Shown: piece by piece, positions 8,680-17,222 of the stretch
Numbering within the stretch: position 1 is the first letter of the stretch
How the letters are laid out: every line of letters starts with the position of its first letter
DNA from: Chromobacterium haemolyticum DSM 19808
GTDB lineage: Bacteria; Pseudomonadota; Gammaproteobacteria; Burkholderiales; Chromobacteriaceae
Direction of reading: 5' to 3'
DNA length: 64,000 nucleotides
Assembly: GCF_000711885.1 (NCBI RefSeq)
Contig: NZ_JONK01000025.1
Coordinates: forward strand, 1 to 64,000
Notes under the pieces: model-generated
Databases searched by the model: none
Told to the model about the DNA's origin: nothing
The model's input: only the letters and a program-made list of their open reading frames with translations
Program-made: the position numbers and the translations under genes

Positions 8680-9456
8680 TCAACGCGGCCCGACCTGGCG
8701 GTGCGCCACCCTCAGAACCAATTGACCGCGCGCCTCGACGCGAACCAAGGCCACGCTCTGCCATAGCTCGCCCGGGCTGGACGGCCAGCGCAGCGCCTCG
8801 CCCAATTCCCGCCGCCGCCACCAGACAAAACCGTAATCGCTGCGCCTCAGCAGCGATTGCTCCAGCCAGGGCTGCGCGCAAGCCGCGCGCGGCGGCGGCA
8901 AGCGCGATACCGCCAGCGGGCTGCGCGACAGCCAGTCCAGATTGGCCACCTCCGGCAACGCCAGCTCGGCCTGCCATTGCCGGCCGGCGGCGCTAAGCTG
9001 CAACCGGTAGGCCCCCGCCGCCAGAGGCCGGCTCAAATCCGCGCTTTCCAAGCGGAAATTTTGGCCTTCCTCCCGCTCCAGCAAGCCGCCGCGCAACAGG
9101 TCATGCCCGTGCGCGTCCAATAAGCGCGCGTCCTCCAGCGCGCCGTGCCCGCTCAGCACGACCCGGTACGCGCGCGAGAGCGGCATGTCGCGCTGCGCCA
9201 GCTCCAGCGTCAAACGCGGCAGCCAGGCCGGCAGCGTCAACGGCGCGTCCTTGCCGCAATGCTCGGCGCTCAGCGCCGCCAAAGCCTGGGTCCAAGCCCG
9301 CCGCTGCGCCTGGCTGCGCAGAGCCGGCCAGCTTTCGGACAGCGCGCGCCAGGCGGCGTCATCGTCCGCCCCCAGCAAGGCTCGGTTCAAAACCGCCAGC
9401 GGATCGGCGCAGGCCGGCGCGGCCAGCGCCAGCCACAAGCACAATGCGCGCCGCAT
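8680..9456 (-). CDS. DUF2861-like exported protein
   Basis: A 258-residue protein with a short signal peptide (MRRALCLWLALAAPACA). No catalytic motif is seen. It is rich in Trp, Arg and Ala in its C-terminal half. Its start overlaps the response-regulator stop by one base (TGATG), so it is translationally coupled to the two-component pair. From memory, DUF2861 proteins accompany the VxrA/VxrB (WigK/WigR) envelope-stress system in Vibrio, and this gene occupies the same relative position. Family assignment rests mainly on length, export signal and context, and a profile search should settle it. The role is probably periplasmic and linked to signal sensing or the response output. Confidence 0.55.
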   Translation of the reverse strand: MRRALCLWLALAAPACADPLAVLNRALLGADDDAAWRALSESWPALRSQAQRRAWTQALAALSAEHCGKDAPLTLPAWLPRLTLELAQRDMPLSRAYRVVLSGHGALEDARLLDAHGHDLLRGGLLEREEGQNFRLESADLSRPLAAGAYRLQLSAAGRQWQAELALPEVANLDWLSRSPLAVSRLPPPRAACAQPWLEQSLLRRSDYGFVWWRRRELGEALRWPSSPGELWQSVALVRVEARGQLVLRVAHRQVGPR

Positions 9457-10100
9457 CAGAGCTTCTCCAGCCGGTAGCCGACGCCGCGCACGGTTTCGAT
9501 GCCAAGGCCGGGCAGTTTCTGCCTCAGTTGCAGAATATGCGTGTCCACGGTGCGAGTGGATGGGAAATGCTCATAACCCCAGACCTGGTTCAGCAATTCG
9601 TCGCGGCTCATCACCCGCCCGGCCATGCGCGCCAACAACGCCAGCAGTTCGAACTCGGTGCGCGTCAAGGCCACTTCCCTTCCCCGCCAGTTCGCCGACT
9701 GCCGGGCGGGCTGCAAACTCAAGGCTCCCAGGCTCAGGCTGCCGTCTCCCAAAGGCCGCAGCTGAGCGCGAATCCGCGCCAGCAATTCCGCATGGGCGAA
9801 GGGCTTGCTCAGATAGTCCCGCGCCCCCGCCTCCAGCCCGGCCACCCGGTCGCCCACCTCCACCCGCGCCGTCAGCACGATCACCGGCAAGGCTTTCTGC
9901 GCCAGCCAGCCGGGCAAATGCCGCAGGCTATCGCCGTCGGGCAAGCTGCGGTCTAGAATGACCAGATCGGCGCGCAGCCACTGCGCGGCGGCCTCTTCCG
10001 CCCGCCGCAGCCACAGGCAGCGATAACCGGCATCCTCCAAAAAACGGCTCAGGCCATCGCCCAGCGTTGCGTCGTCTTCAATCAGCAGCAAAGTATTCAT
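9456..10100 (-). CDS. OmpR/PhoB-family response regulator (VxrB-like)
   Basis: A 214-residue regulator. The receiver domain (1-115) has the acidic pair D9/D10, phospho-acceptor D50 (VILDRSLPDG), the switch Thr in VIVLTA (T77) and K99 in LSKPF. The C-terminal winged helix (about 125-212) has the typical TRTEFELLALL and TVDTHILQLRQKL segments. It receives phosphate from the kinase whose gene precedes it with a 4-base ATGA overlap. Targets are unknown, but the downstream DUF2861-like and glycosidase-like genes are co-oriented and could be part of its regulon. Resemblance to VxrB rests on gene order and general similarity. Confidence 0.88.
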   Translation of the reverse strand: MNTLLLIEDDATLGDGLSRFLEDAGYRCLWLRRAEEAAAQWLRADLVILDRSLPDGDSLRHLPGWLAQKALPVIVLTARVEVGDRVAGLEAGARDYLSKPFAHAELLARIRAQLRPLGDGSLSLGALSLQPARQSANWRGREVALTRTEFELLALLARMAGRVMSRDELLNQVWGYEHFPSTRTVDTHILQLRQKLPGLGIETVRGVGYRLEKL

Positions 10101-11485
10101 AAAGGGGAGTCCTGTTGCGGCGCTCGTTTGGCAGGCAGTTGCAAGCTAAACCGGGTGGGCGGCCCAGACAGGCGCAAGCGTCCGCCCAGCCGCGCCAGCA
10201 CCCGCCTGACAATGGCCAGGCCCAAGCCCATGCCCTCGCCGCCGCTGCCCCGCCGCGTCAGCCGACGCAGCCGATAATCCGACAAACGGCCGCCGTCGCA
10301 CACCGTCAGCGTCAGGCTGCGGCCGTCCCAATTCGCCAGCAATCGCCACGGCGGCCGGCCATGCCGACGCGCGTTGACCAGCAAATTGTCCAAGCACAGG
10401 CCCAACCAATAAGCAGGCAGCAGCAGCGTCGCGTCCTCGTTCAGGCAAAAAGCGGCCTGATGCCGCTCCGCGATCGCATCCAGCCATTCCGCCAGCCGCA
10501 CCGCTTGCCGTCGTTCGTCCAACCTGTCGGCGGACAAATAATGACGGCTGGCTTCGGCCAACTGGCGCAGGCGGCTAACGCCGCCGGCCAAATGTCCAAA
10601 ATGATCTTGAGCGGAATCCGGCAAGCGATCGAAGTCCCGTCGCAGCCCCTCCACCACGCCGGCCAGGCCGGCGATAGGCGTGCGCAGCTCATGGGTCAGC
10701 ATCTGCAGGGCGAAACGCCGCTCCCGCTCCAGACGCCGCCGCTGCCAAGCCAGCCAGCCGCCGCCGGCCAGCGCCAGCCCGGCCAGCCCCGCCCATAGAG
10801 CCCGCCAAGACCAGGCCGACGCCGGCGCGGGGTTCAAACACAAGCCGTCCAAACGCTCCACGCAGGCGCCCGCGTCCGCAGACACCCTCACCCCAACCGC
10901 TTCCGCTCGCTCCCGCCAGGCCGCGGCCGGGTAAACCCGCCAGTAGCCGTCGCGCAGCCGCCACAACGCGCCGTCCTGCCACAACCAGTGCGCGCCGGCC
11001 AGCAAAGCGTCCAGATTGTCGTCGGACAAGGCGCCCAACAGTCCCAGCTCGTCGTCGCGCTCGCGCACATGCAGCCAGTCCGTCGCCTCCGCCTTAGGCC
11101 GCCCTTGCCGCCAATGCGCGGCGCTGCTGCCGCCCAGGGGGTGGACCGGATGCCGGCGCAGCCAATCATCCGGCAAACGCCCGTCCGCACAGCGTCTGCG
11201 TTCAAAATCACGCCATAGCGCCGGCACGGACGACACCTCGCCCTCGCAACCGCGCTCGTGCGCCGCCAATTGCCGCAAGGCGCGCAGACCGTAGCGGGAC
11301 CAGGCCGGCTGCAAGGAGGCCGGATCAATCAAGCCCTCGTCCAGCGACTGAATCCGAGCCAGCGCCAAAGACCGCGCCGGTGCGGATTCCGCCAAGACGG
11401 CGTCCAGCCTCGACGACAGCTCCCCGGCCCAGGCCGCATGACAGATCAGCAAGCAACAACACAGACGTAGCATCATGCGCCGCAT
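10097..11485 (-). CDS. Sensor histidine kinase, VxrA/DUF3404-like
   Basis: A 462-residue inner-membrane kinase. It has a cleavable or anchoring N-terminal hydrophobic segment (MMLRLCCCLLICHAAWA), a periplasmic sensor region (about 22-225, with several Cys and many Trp/Arg), one transmembrane helix (about 227-247), a HisKA motif LTHELRTP with H265, an N box (DNLLVNARRHGR) and a glycine-rich ATP lid (GEGMGLGLAIVRR). The long periplasmic region after a signal-like start matches the DUF3404 sensors of VxrA/WigK kinases, which respond to cell-wall damage. Stop and start overlap the regulator gene by 4 bases. A weak alternative start is Met4 or Met5. Confidence 0.85.
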   Translation of the reverse strand: MRRMMLRLCCCLLICHAAWAGELSSRLDAVLAESAPARSLALARIQSLDEGLIDPASLQPAWSRYGLRALRQLAAHERGCEGEVSSVPALWRDFERRRCADGRLPDDWLRRHPVHPLGGSSAAHWRQGRPKAEATDWLHVRERDDELGLLGALSDDNLDALLAGAHWLWQDGALWRLRDGYWRVYPAAAWRERAEAVGVRVSADAGACVERLDGLCLNPAPASAWSWRALWAGLAGLALAGGGWLAWQRRRLERERRFALQMLTHELRTPIAGLAGVVEGLRRDFDRLPDSAQDHFGHLAGGVSRLRQLAEASRHYLSADRLDERRQAVRLAEWLDAIAERHQAAFCLNEDATLLLPAYWLGLCLDNLLVNARRHGRPPWRLLANWDGRSLTLTVCDGGRLSDYRLRRLTRRGSGGEGMGLGLAIVRRVLARLGGRLRLSGPPTRFSLQLPAKRAPQQDSPL

Positions 11486-11575
11486 TATACGGAAAACCCT
11501 CCACCGCTCGGCTGACAGCCCGTCGCGAATCCGCTAGCATGCGTTTCCGGCTCATGACACAAGATCGGCATCCAC

Positions 11576-12883
11576 GTGAAAGCAGGCTTTTCCTTCTTCG
11601 CCACCCGGCGCTTCTTTCCGCTGTTCGGCACCCAGTTCCTGGGCGCGTTCAACGATAACCTGCTGAAAACCGCCATCGTGGTGCTGATCAGCTTTCACGG
11701 CCTCAGCCTGGCCGGCCTGCCGCCGGAACAGCTGGTCAACTTGGCCGCCGGCGTGTTCATCCTGCCCTTCTTCCTGTTTTCCGCCACCGCCGGCAAGTTG
11801 TCCGAACGCTACGACAAAGCCGTCATCGCCCGCTGGATCAAGCTGGCCGAAATCGCCATCATGCTGTTGGCCGGCGCCGGCTTCTTCCTTCACTCCGCCG
11901 GCCTGTTGCTCGGCGCGCTGTTCCTGATGGGCGCTCACTCCGCGTTTTTCGGTCCGCTCAAGTATTCTGTACTGCCGCAATATCTGAAGGAACACGAATT
12001 GGTGGGCGGCAACGGTCTGATCGAAATGGGCACCTTTCTCGCCATCCTGATCGGCCAGATCGGCGGCAGCATGCTCACCACCGGCGGCCCCTACCTGATC
12101 ACCGCCACCTTGCTGGCCACCGCCCTGCTCGGTTACGGCGCCAGCCGCGCAATGCCGCCGGCCCAGCCCGGCGCGCCAAAGCTTAAGCTGTCCTTCAATT
12201 TCCTCAAGGATTCCGTGCTGCTGATGCGCGACGCTTGGCGCATCCGCGACGTGCGCTGCGCCATCCTCGGCATTTCCTGGTTCTGGTTGATGGGCGCGGT
12301 TTACACCACCCAGTTGCCCACCTTCACCCGCCTGCACCTGGGCGGGGACGCCGGCGTCTACACCCTGCTGCTGGCGCTGTTCTCCATCGGCATCGGCCTG
12401 GGCTCGGTGGTCTGCGCCAAGTTGTCGCAAGGCAAGCTGCAACTGGGCATGGTGCTGGTGGGCAGCGCCGGCATGACGCTGTTCGGCGGCGATCTGGCGC
12501 TGTCGGCCATGCAGCACTATCGCGGCGAGCTGATCGGCCTGAGCGAGTTCCTGGCTCGCGCCGGCAGCTGGCGCAATATGATCGACGTGGCGCTGCTGGG
12601 CTTTTTCGGCGGTTTCTTCACCGTGCCGCTGTACACTTGGCTGCAAACCGCCAGCCCTGACGATTTCCGCTCCCAGGCCGTGGCCGCCAATAATATCGCC
12701 AACGGCTTCTACATGGTGGCCGCCGCCATCGGCAGCGCGCTGGCGCTGAAGCTGTACGACAGCATCGCCATCCTGCTGCTGGCCACCGCCGCGCTCAACA
12801 TCCTGGCCACGCTGCATCTGCTGAGTGCCGCCCCGGTGATTTGGCGACAGCGGCTGGACTGGCTTCGGGCGCTGCGCGGCTGA
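11576..12883 (+). CDS. MFS transporter, LplT-like (lysophospholipid transporter family)
   Basis: A 435-residue protein with about twelve hydrophobic segments. The N-terminal motif FFPLFGTQFLGAFNDNLLK is characteristic of the LplT group, which flips lysophospholipids inward across the inner membrane for re-acylation. In many bacteria LplT is adjacent or fused to an acyltransferase, but here no acyltransferase follows, so the substrate is less certain. The start GTG at 11576 has no strong ribosome-binding site but places the conserved motif at the expected distance. The gene diverges from the sensor kinase across 90 bases and ends at a strong terminator. Confidence 0.8.
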   Translation: MKAGFSFFATRRFFPLFGTQFLGAFNDNLLKTAIVVLISFHGLSLAGLPPEQLVNLAAGVFILPFFLFSATAGKLSERYDKAVIARWIKLAEIAIMLLAGAGFFLHSAGLLLGALFLMGAHSAFFGPLKYSVLPQYLKEHELVGGNGLIEMGTFLAILIGQIGGSMLTTGGPYLITATLLATALLGYGASRAMPPAQPGAPKLKLSFNFLKDSVLLMRDAWRIRDVRCAILGISWFWLMGAVYTTQLPTFTRLHLGGDAGVYTLLLALFSIGIGLGSVVCAKLSQGKLQLGMVLVGSAGMTLFGGDLALSAMQHYRGELIGLSEFLARAGSWRNMIDVALLGFFGGFFTVPLYTWLQTASPDDFRSQAVAANNIANGFYMVAAAIGSALALKLYDSIAILLLATAALNILATLHLLSAAPVIWRQRLDWLRALRG

Positions 12884-12941
12884 TTAGAGAAAACCACGCG
12901 CCTCCGTCCCCTCTCGCTCAGCCTCGTTGATCCCATGAAAA

Positions 12942-12969
12942 AAACCGCCCCGATGCCTCGGGGCGGTTT
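12942..12969 (-). terminator. Bidirectional intrinsic terminator
   Basis: A 12-bp perfect stem (12942-12953 with 12958-12969) and a 4-base loop. On the minus strand it is followed by a seven-T run, so it terminates the small membrane-protein gene. On the plus strand a shorter T tract follows, so it may also stop the MFS transcript. Confidence 0.85.
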
Positions 12970-12978
12970 CACAATACG

Positions 12979-13104
12979 CTAGGCTTTCATTGCGGCGCAC
13001 AGTAAGTCGGCTCCGCGGGACAATAAGAGCGAGGAAGACAACGCCCATCCCAGTACCATCAACGCGATTCCCGCCACGCACAGCGCCATACGTTCATGGT
13101 TCAT
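12979..13104 (-). CDS. 41-residue single-pass membrane protein
   Basis: Reading MNHERMALCVAGIALMVLGW and on to a C terminus LLCAAMKA gives 41 residues. It has a short polar start, one hydrophobic helix of about 22 residues, an Arg, and a Cys-containing amphipathic tail. A good ribosome-binding site (GGAG, six bases before the ATG at 13104) and a strong terminator ten bases after the stop frame it as an independent small gene. No family was recognised. It may be a small regulatory membrane peptide. The evidence is structural (start, RBS, terminator, hydrophobicity) rather than homology. Confidence 0.55.
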   Translation of the reverse strand: MNHERMALCVAGIALMVLGWALSSSLLLSRGADLLCAAMKA

Positions 13105-13194
13105 GCATTTCTCCAAATAATTCACCGGCGATCTTGCCTGGCTCATGGAGATGCATCACAGCCGCTGATAATCCGCTGCCTTTTACCAAACAGC

Positions 13195-13293
13195 AAGACA
13201 AGGCGAAAACGAGCGAAAAAGCGGTTTGAGATGGTTTTCAACGCCCTTGCCTAAAATCTCGCTGAAGCACAGTGGACATTGAACAGGGTCTTA
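13195..13293 (+). repeat. Dispersed GCCTGTTCAAAG element, left-truncated degenerate copy
   Basis: GACAAGGCGAAAAC at 13197-13210, GGTTTTCAACGCC near 13234 and TTGAACAGG near 13280 match the interior and right end of the ~136-bp element seen intact at 21101-21236. The left inverted repeat is missing. Confidence 0.65.
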
Positions 13294-13306
13294 ACGGCGG
13301 CGCCAT

Positions 13307-13327
13307 AAAAAAGCCCGCCATGGCGGG
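13307..13327 (-). terminator. Intrinsic terminator downstream of the disulfide reductase gene
   Basis: CCCGCC (13314-13319) pairs with GGCGGG (13322-13327). On the minus strand the stem is followed by C and six T residues. It lies about 65 bases after the stop of the dihydrolipoamide-dehydrogenase-like gene. Confidence 0.75.
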
Positions 13328-13390
13328 GACCATAAGCGGGCGTGCGGTGCCGGATGCGGACCGAAACCGGGGCATCCAGCGCGGCAAGCT

Positions 13391-14782
13391 TTAAGCAAGC
13401 ACCTTGGCCGCGGCGTCGCGCAGCGCGGTGCGCAGGCCTTCCTCTATCACGGGGTGGTAGAACGGCATCTCCAGCATCTGGGCAATCGTCAGGCCTTGCT
13501 GATGGCTCCAGGCCAGCAAATGGGCCAGGTTCTCGGCGCGCGGGCCTATCATTTCCGCCCCCATGAAGCGGCCGCTGGCGCGATCGGCGTAAACATGCAG
13601 CAAGCCTTGGTTGACGCCCATGACCCGACTGCGGCCCTGATCTTCGAAACTGACTTCGCCCACCACGAATTCGCCCTCCGGCAAATCGGCGAAGCGGCTG
13701 CCCACCATCATCATTTGCGGGTCGGAAAACACCACGGCGATGCTGGAGCGGCGCAGGCCGGGCCGTACCGCCGGATACAGCGCGGCATTGTCGCCGGCGG
13801 TCTTGCCTTCGTCCGCGGCCTCGTGCAACAGCGGCAGGATGTTATTGGCGTCGCCTGCGATGAAAACCGGCGAGTTCCCGCACTGCAGGGTCCGCGGATC
13901 GAACTTGGGCACGCCGCCCGCATCCAGCTCCAGACCGGCGTTCTCCAGCGCCAGGCCGCGCACATTGGGCGCGCGGCCGGTGGCGGCCAGCACGTAATCG
14001 AAACGCTCGCAAACCTCCTCGCCGTCCAGATTGACGTAGCGGATTTGCGCCTTGCCGTCGGCCAAGCCCATTTCCAGTATCTTGGCGTCCGGGTCCAGAT
14101 AAAACTCCCGGCCCAGCGTCTGGCTGGCGTAGTCGCGCACCGCCGGATCGGACAGCGGCCCAACGCCGCCTCCGCGACCGAACACACGCACCTTGACGCC
14201 CAGCCGGGACAGCGCCTGGCCCAGTTCCAGACCAATGACGCCGGGACCAAACACCGCCACGCTTTCCGGCAGCGTTTCCCAGTCGAACACATCGTCGTTG
14301 ATGATCAATTTGTCGCCGAAGACCTGAAACGGCGGCGGGATCAACGGCGAAGAACCGGTGGCGATCACCACGCGGCGCGCTTGCACCAACGTGTGTTCGT
14401 CTACCTGCAAAGTGGTGTTGTCGATAAAGCGGGCGTAACCGCGCAGCCGGTCTTGCGGCGGAATGCCTTCCACGCCATTGAGCACGAAGCCGACGAAACG
14501 ATCGCGCTCCCGCTTGACTCGGTCCATCACCTCGCGGCCATTGATGCGCACTTCGCCATCGATATGCACGCCGAAGGGCGCGCTGTGGCGCGGCTGGTGC
14601 GCGGCCTCGGCGGCGGCGATCAGCAGCTTGGACGGCATGCAGCCGACGCGGGCGCAGGTGGTGCCGTAAGGGCCGCCTTCAATGACCACGGCGCTGGCGC
14701 CGCGAGCCTTGGCGGCGCGGTAGGCTGCGAGGCCGGCGGTGCCGGCGCCGATCACGGCGACATCGATGTTCAAGGTATGCAT
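13391..14782 (-). CDS. Dihydrolipoamide dehydrogenase-like pyridine nucleotide-disulfide oxidoreductase
   Basis: A 463-residue flavoprotein. It has an N-terminal FAD-binding GAGTAGL motif (residues 12-18), the redox-active pair C43/C48 in TTCARVGCMPSKL, a NAD(P)-binding GPGVIGLELG motif, a second FAD motif ending FIAGDAN, and the C-terminal dimerisation domain with the HPVIEEG active-site His-Glu region. The start ATG at 14782 has AAGGAATG upstream and begins the flavin fold, and the open frame before it lacks conserved sequence. It is not next to any 2-oxoacid dehydrogenase genes but follows the Prx-Grx gene, so it may reduce a thiol carrier for peroxide defence instead of acting as an E3 subunit. 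That role is inference. Confidence 0.85.
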   Translation of the reverse strand: MHTLNIDVAVIGAGTAGLAAYRAAKARGASAVVIEGGPYGTTCARVGCMPSKLLIAAAEAAHQPRHSAPFGVHIDGEVRINGREVMDRVKRERDRFVGFVLNGVEGIPPQDRLRGYARFIDNTTLQVDEHTLVQARRVVIATGSSPLIPPPFQVFGDKLIINDDVFDWETLPESVAVFGPGVIGLELGQALSRLGVKVRVFGRGGGVGPLSDPAVRDYASQTLGREFYLDPDAKILEMGLADGKAQIRYVNLDGEEVCERFDYVLAATGRAPNVRGLALENAGLELDAGGVPKFDPRTLQCGNSPVFIAGDANNILPLLHEAADEGKTAGDNAALYPAVRPGLRRSSIAVVFSDPQMMMVGSRFADLPEGEFVVGEVSFEDQGRSRVMGVNQGLLHVYADRASGRFMGAEMIGPRAENLAHLLAWSHQQGLTIAQMLEMPFYHPVIEEGLRTALRDAAAKVLA

Positions 14783-14844
14783 CTCATTCCTTTCGGTATC
14801 GGGATACGGCACGGCACGCTGGGCATGCCGTCTCGTATCCCGGT

Positions 14845-14874
14845 AAAAAAAGGGCCGGACGGAGCATCCGGCCC
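14845..14874 (-). terminator. Intrinsic terminator between Prx-Grx and the reductase
   Basis: GGGCCGGA (from 14852) pairs with TCCGGCCC (to 14874), and on the minus strand a seven-T run follows. It lies between the Prx-Grx stop at 14932 and the reductase start at 14782, so it either separates or attenuates transcription of the second gene. Confidence 0.85.
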
Positions 14875-14931
14875 GCAACAACTCCGGTGGCGTCAGGGCC
14901 CGAGCCACCGGGGGACGAACACGGTTGAGGC

Positions 14932-15663
14932 TTACTTGGAGAAGTACTTTTCCACTTCGTCGGCGGAGCCGATCAGCTGGCCGTTGATGAACACCTGCGG
15001 CGCGGTCATCTTGCCGGCCACGGCGCCCAGCACCTTGCCGCGCACCTTGTTGTCCAGCGGCACTTCAACGAAGTCGTAGCCGTTTTCGCTCAGCACCGCC
15101 TTGGCGCGCGCGCAGTGCGGGCAGCCCGTCTTGGAGAACACCACCACTTGGTCCGGCTTCTTGGCGCTGGGGTTGATGTAATCCAGCAGGGTATCGGCGT
15201 CGGACACCTTGAACGGATCGCCCGGCTCTTGCGGCTCGATGAACATCTTGTCCACCACGCCGTCCTTCACCAGCATGGAGTAGCGCCAGCTGCGCTTGCC
15301 GAAGCCCAGGTCCTGCTTGTCCACCAGCATGCCCATGCCCTCGGTGAAATCGCCGTTGCCGTCCGGAATCATCACCAGGTTCTGAGCTTCCTGGTCCTTG
15401 GCCCATTCATTCATCACGAAGGTGTCGTTGACCGATACGCACAGGATGGCATCCACCCCGTTGGCGAAGAAGGCCGGCGCCAGCTCGTTGAAGCGCGGCA
15501 GGTGGGTAGAAGAACATGTGGGGGTGAACGCGCCCGGCAGCGAGAACACCGCTACGGTTTTACCGTCGAACAGCTCGGCGGTGCTGACATCTTTCCACTC
15601 GTTGTTGTCACGAACACGGAAAGTGACATTCGGTACGCGTTGGCCTTCACGGTTTTGCAACAT
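14932..15663 (-). CDS. Peroxiredoxin-glutaredoxin fusion (Prx5-Grx hybrid)
   Basis: A 243-residue fusion that reduces peroxides with glutathione. The peroxiredoxin-5 domain (1-160) has the peroxidatic Cys C50 in PGAFTPTC. A linker leads to a glutaredoxin domain (about 170-243) with the CPHC active site (C181, C184) and the TAPQVFI cis-Pro motif. The start at 15663 has AAGGAG upstream. A divergent 180-base region separates it from trkA. Such hybrids are common in Neisseria, Haemophilus and relatives and are usually peroxide-responsive, but I could not recognise a convincing OxyR site here. Confidence 0.95.
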   Translation of the reverse strand: MLQNREGQRVPNVTFRVRDNNEWKDVSTAELFDGKTVAVFSLPGAFTPTCSSTHLPRFNELAPAFFANGVDAILCVSVNDTFVMNEWAKDQEAQNLVMIPDGNGDFTEGMGMLVDKQDLGFGKRSWRYSMLVKDGVVDKMFIEPQEPGDPFKVSDADTLLDYINPSAKKPDQVVVFSKTGCPHCARAKAVLSENGYDFVEVPLDNKVRGKVLGAVAGKMTAPQVFINGQLIGSADEVEKYFSK

Positions 15664-15846
15664 GGCGAGACTCCTTGTTTGGATTGACTGACAGGTTTAA
15701 TAAATCGATGGGTGCATTCTGATAGCTGACGGCAAATTCGTCTAATTGATTGTGCCAAGGCTGCTGATTTGCTTTTTTAATCGACAAGCAAGCGGCCTCA
15801 CTAACCGTTAAAATTGCATAAACAAACCAACAATCAGGCCAACGCG

Positions 15847-17220
15847 GTGAAGATTCTGATTCTCGGCGGCGGACAGGTCGGCGCCAATGTGGCGGAGAAC
15901 CTGCTTTCGGAAAACAACGACATCACGGTGGTGGATCAAAATGCCGCGCGGCTCAAGCAGCTGCAGGACAGGCTGGACATCCGCACCGTGGCCGGCAACG
16001 CCGCTCACCCGCAGGTGCTGGCCGAGGCCGGCGCGGCGGACAGCGACATGGTGCTGGCGCTGACCCGCGACGATGAAACCAATCTGGTGGCCTGCAAAAT
16101 GGCCGAAGCCTGTTTCAACATCCCCACCCGCATCGCCCGCATCCGCTCCAGCGACTACTTGGCGTCCGAGCACGGCGACCCGCTCGCCCATTTCGGCATC
16201 GAGTCCGCCATCTGTCCGGAACAGATCGTCACCGACCACATCTATCAGCTGTTCGCCTACCCCGGCGCGCTGCAAGTGCTGGACTTCGCCGACGGCAAGC
16301 TGCAGCTGGTGGTGTCGCGCGCCCACTCCGGCGGACGGCTGCTGGGCATGCCGCTGCGCAATATCCGCGAACACATGCCGGACGCGGATTGCCGCGTCTG
16401 CGCCGTCCACCGCCGGGACAAGCTTCTGGTGCCGGACGGCGACACCGTGCTGGAGGAAGGCGACGAGGTGTTCTTCGTCGCAGCGCGCGAACACGTGCAG
16501 GCGATGCTCAAGGAGCTGCGCTTCAGCGAGCGGCCCTTGCGACGCATCATGATCGCCGGCGGCGGCAACATCGGCTACCGGCTCGCCAAACTGCTGGAAA
16601 ACGATTTCAGCGTCAAAGTGATAGAGGCGCGGCCGGAACGCGCTCAGTGGCTGGCGGAACGGCTGGAGCACGCGCTGGTGCTGCGCGGAGAAGCCACCGA
16701 CGAAGAGCTGCTGGACGCCGAGAACGTGGACGAGATGGACGTGTTCTGCGCGCTGACCAACGACGACGAAGACAACATCATGTCCACGCTGCTGGCCAAG
16801 CGCATGGGCGCGCGACGGGTGGTGGCGCTGGTCAACCGCACTAGCTATGTGGACCTGCTGGAAGGCCATCGCATCGACATTGTGATTTCTCCCCACCTGT
16901 CCACCATCGGCTCCATCCTGGCCCATATCCGCCAGGGCGACGTGGAGGCGGTGCATCCGCTGCGCCGCGGCGCGTCCGAGGCGATGGAGGTCATCATCCA
17001 CGGCGACGCGCAACAATCAAGGCTGACCGGCCGCCGCATCGATCAAATCGACATGCCCCACGGCAGCCACATCGTGGCGGCCATCCGCGGCGAACAGGTG
17101 CTGATGGCGCATCACGATCTGACGGTGGAAAACGGCGACCATCTGATCATCTTCCTATCGCGCCGCCGGGTGATCCGCCAGGTGGAAAAACTCATTCAGG
17201 TCAAACTGGGCTTTCTGTGA
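15847..17220 (+). CDS. trkA: Trk potassium uptake system NAD-binding protein TrkA
   Basis: A 457-residue peripheral protein gating the TrkH channel. It contains two tandem RCK halves. The first has the GGGQVGANVAENL Rossmann motif and a TrkA-C domain. The second begins near residue 235 (IMIAGGGNIGYRLAKLL) with another TrkA-C. The start GTG at 15847 is chosen because TrkA proteins begin MKILILG, and this gives almost exactly the E. coli length (458). An in-frame TTG eleven codons upstream would add a non-conserved tail. The stop is directly followed by the yaeR start, so the genes are coupled with trkH in one operon. Confidence 0.95.
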   Translation: MKILILGGGQVGANVAENLLSENNDITVVDQNAARLKQLQDRLDIRTVAGNAAHPQVLAEAGAADSDMVLALTRDDETNLVACKMAEACFNIPTRIARIRSSDYLASEHGDPLAHFGIESAICPEQIVTDHIYQLFAYPGALQVLDFADGKLQLVVSRAHSGGRLLGMPLRNIREHMPDADCRVCAVHRRDKLLVPDGDTVLEEGDEVFFVAAREHVQAMLKELRFSERPLRRIMIAGGGNIGYRLAKLLENDFSVKVIEARPERAQWLAERLEHALVLRGEATDEELLDAENVDEMDVFCALTNDDEDNIMSTLLAKRMGARRVVALVNRTSYVDLLEGHRIDIVISPHLSTIGSILAHIRQGDVEAVHPLRRGASEAMEVIIHGDAQQSRLTGRRIDQIDMPHGSHIVAAIRGEQVLMAHHDLTVENGDHLIIFLSRRRVIRQVEKLIQVKLGFL

Positions 17221-17222
17221 CC

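Noticed and set aside
15700-15813. Possible OxyR site between the Prx-Grx gene and trkA
   Set aside because: A GATAGCTGACGG-like half is present but the ATAG-N7-CTAT spacing is not maintained over the four half-sites.
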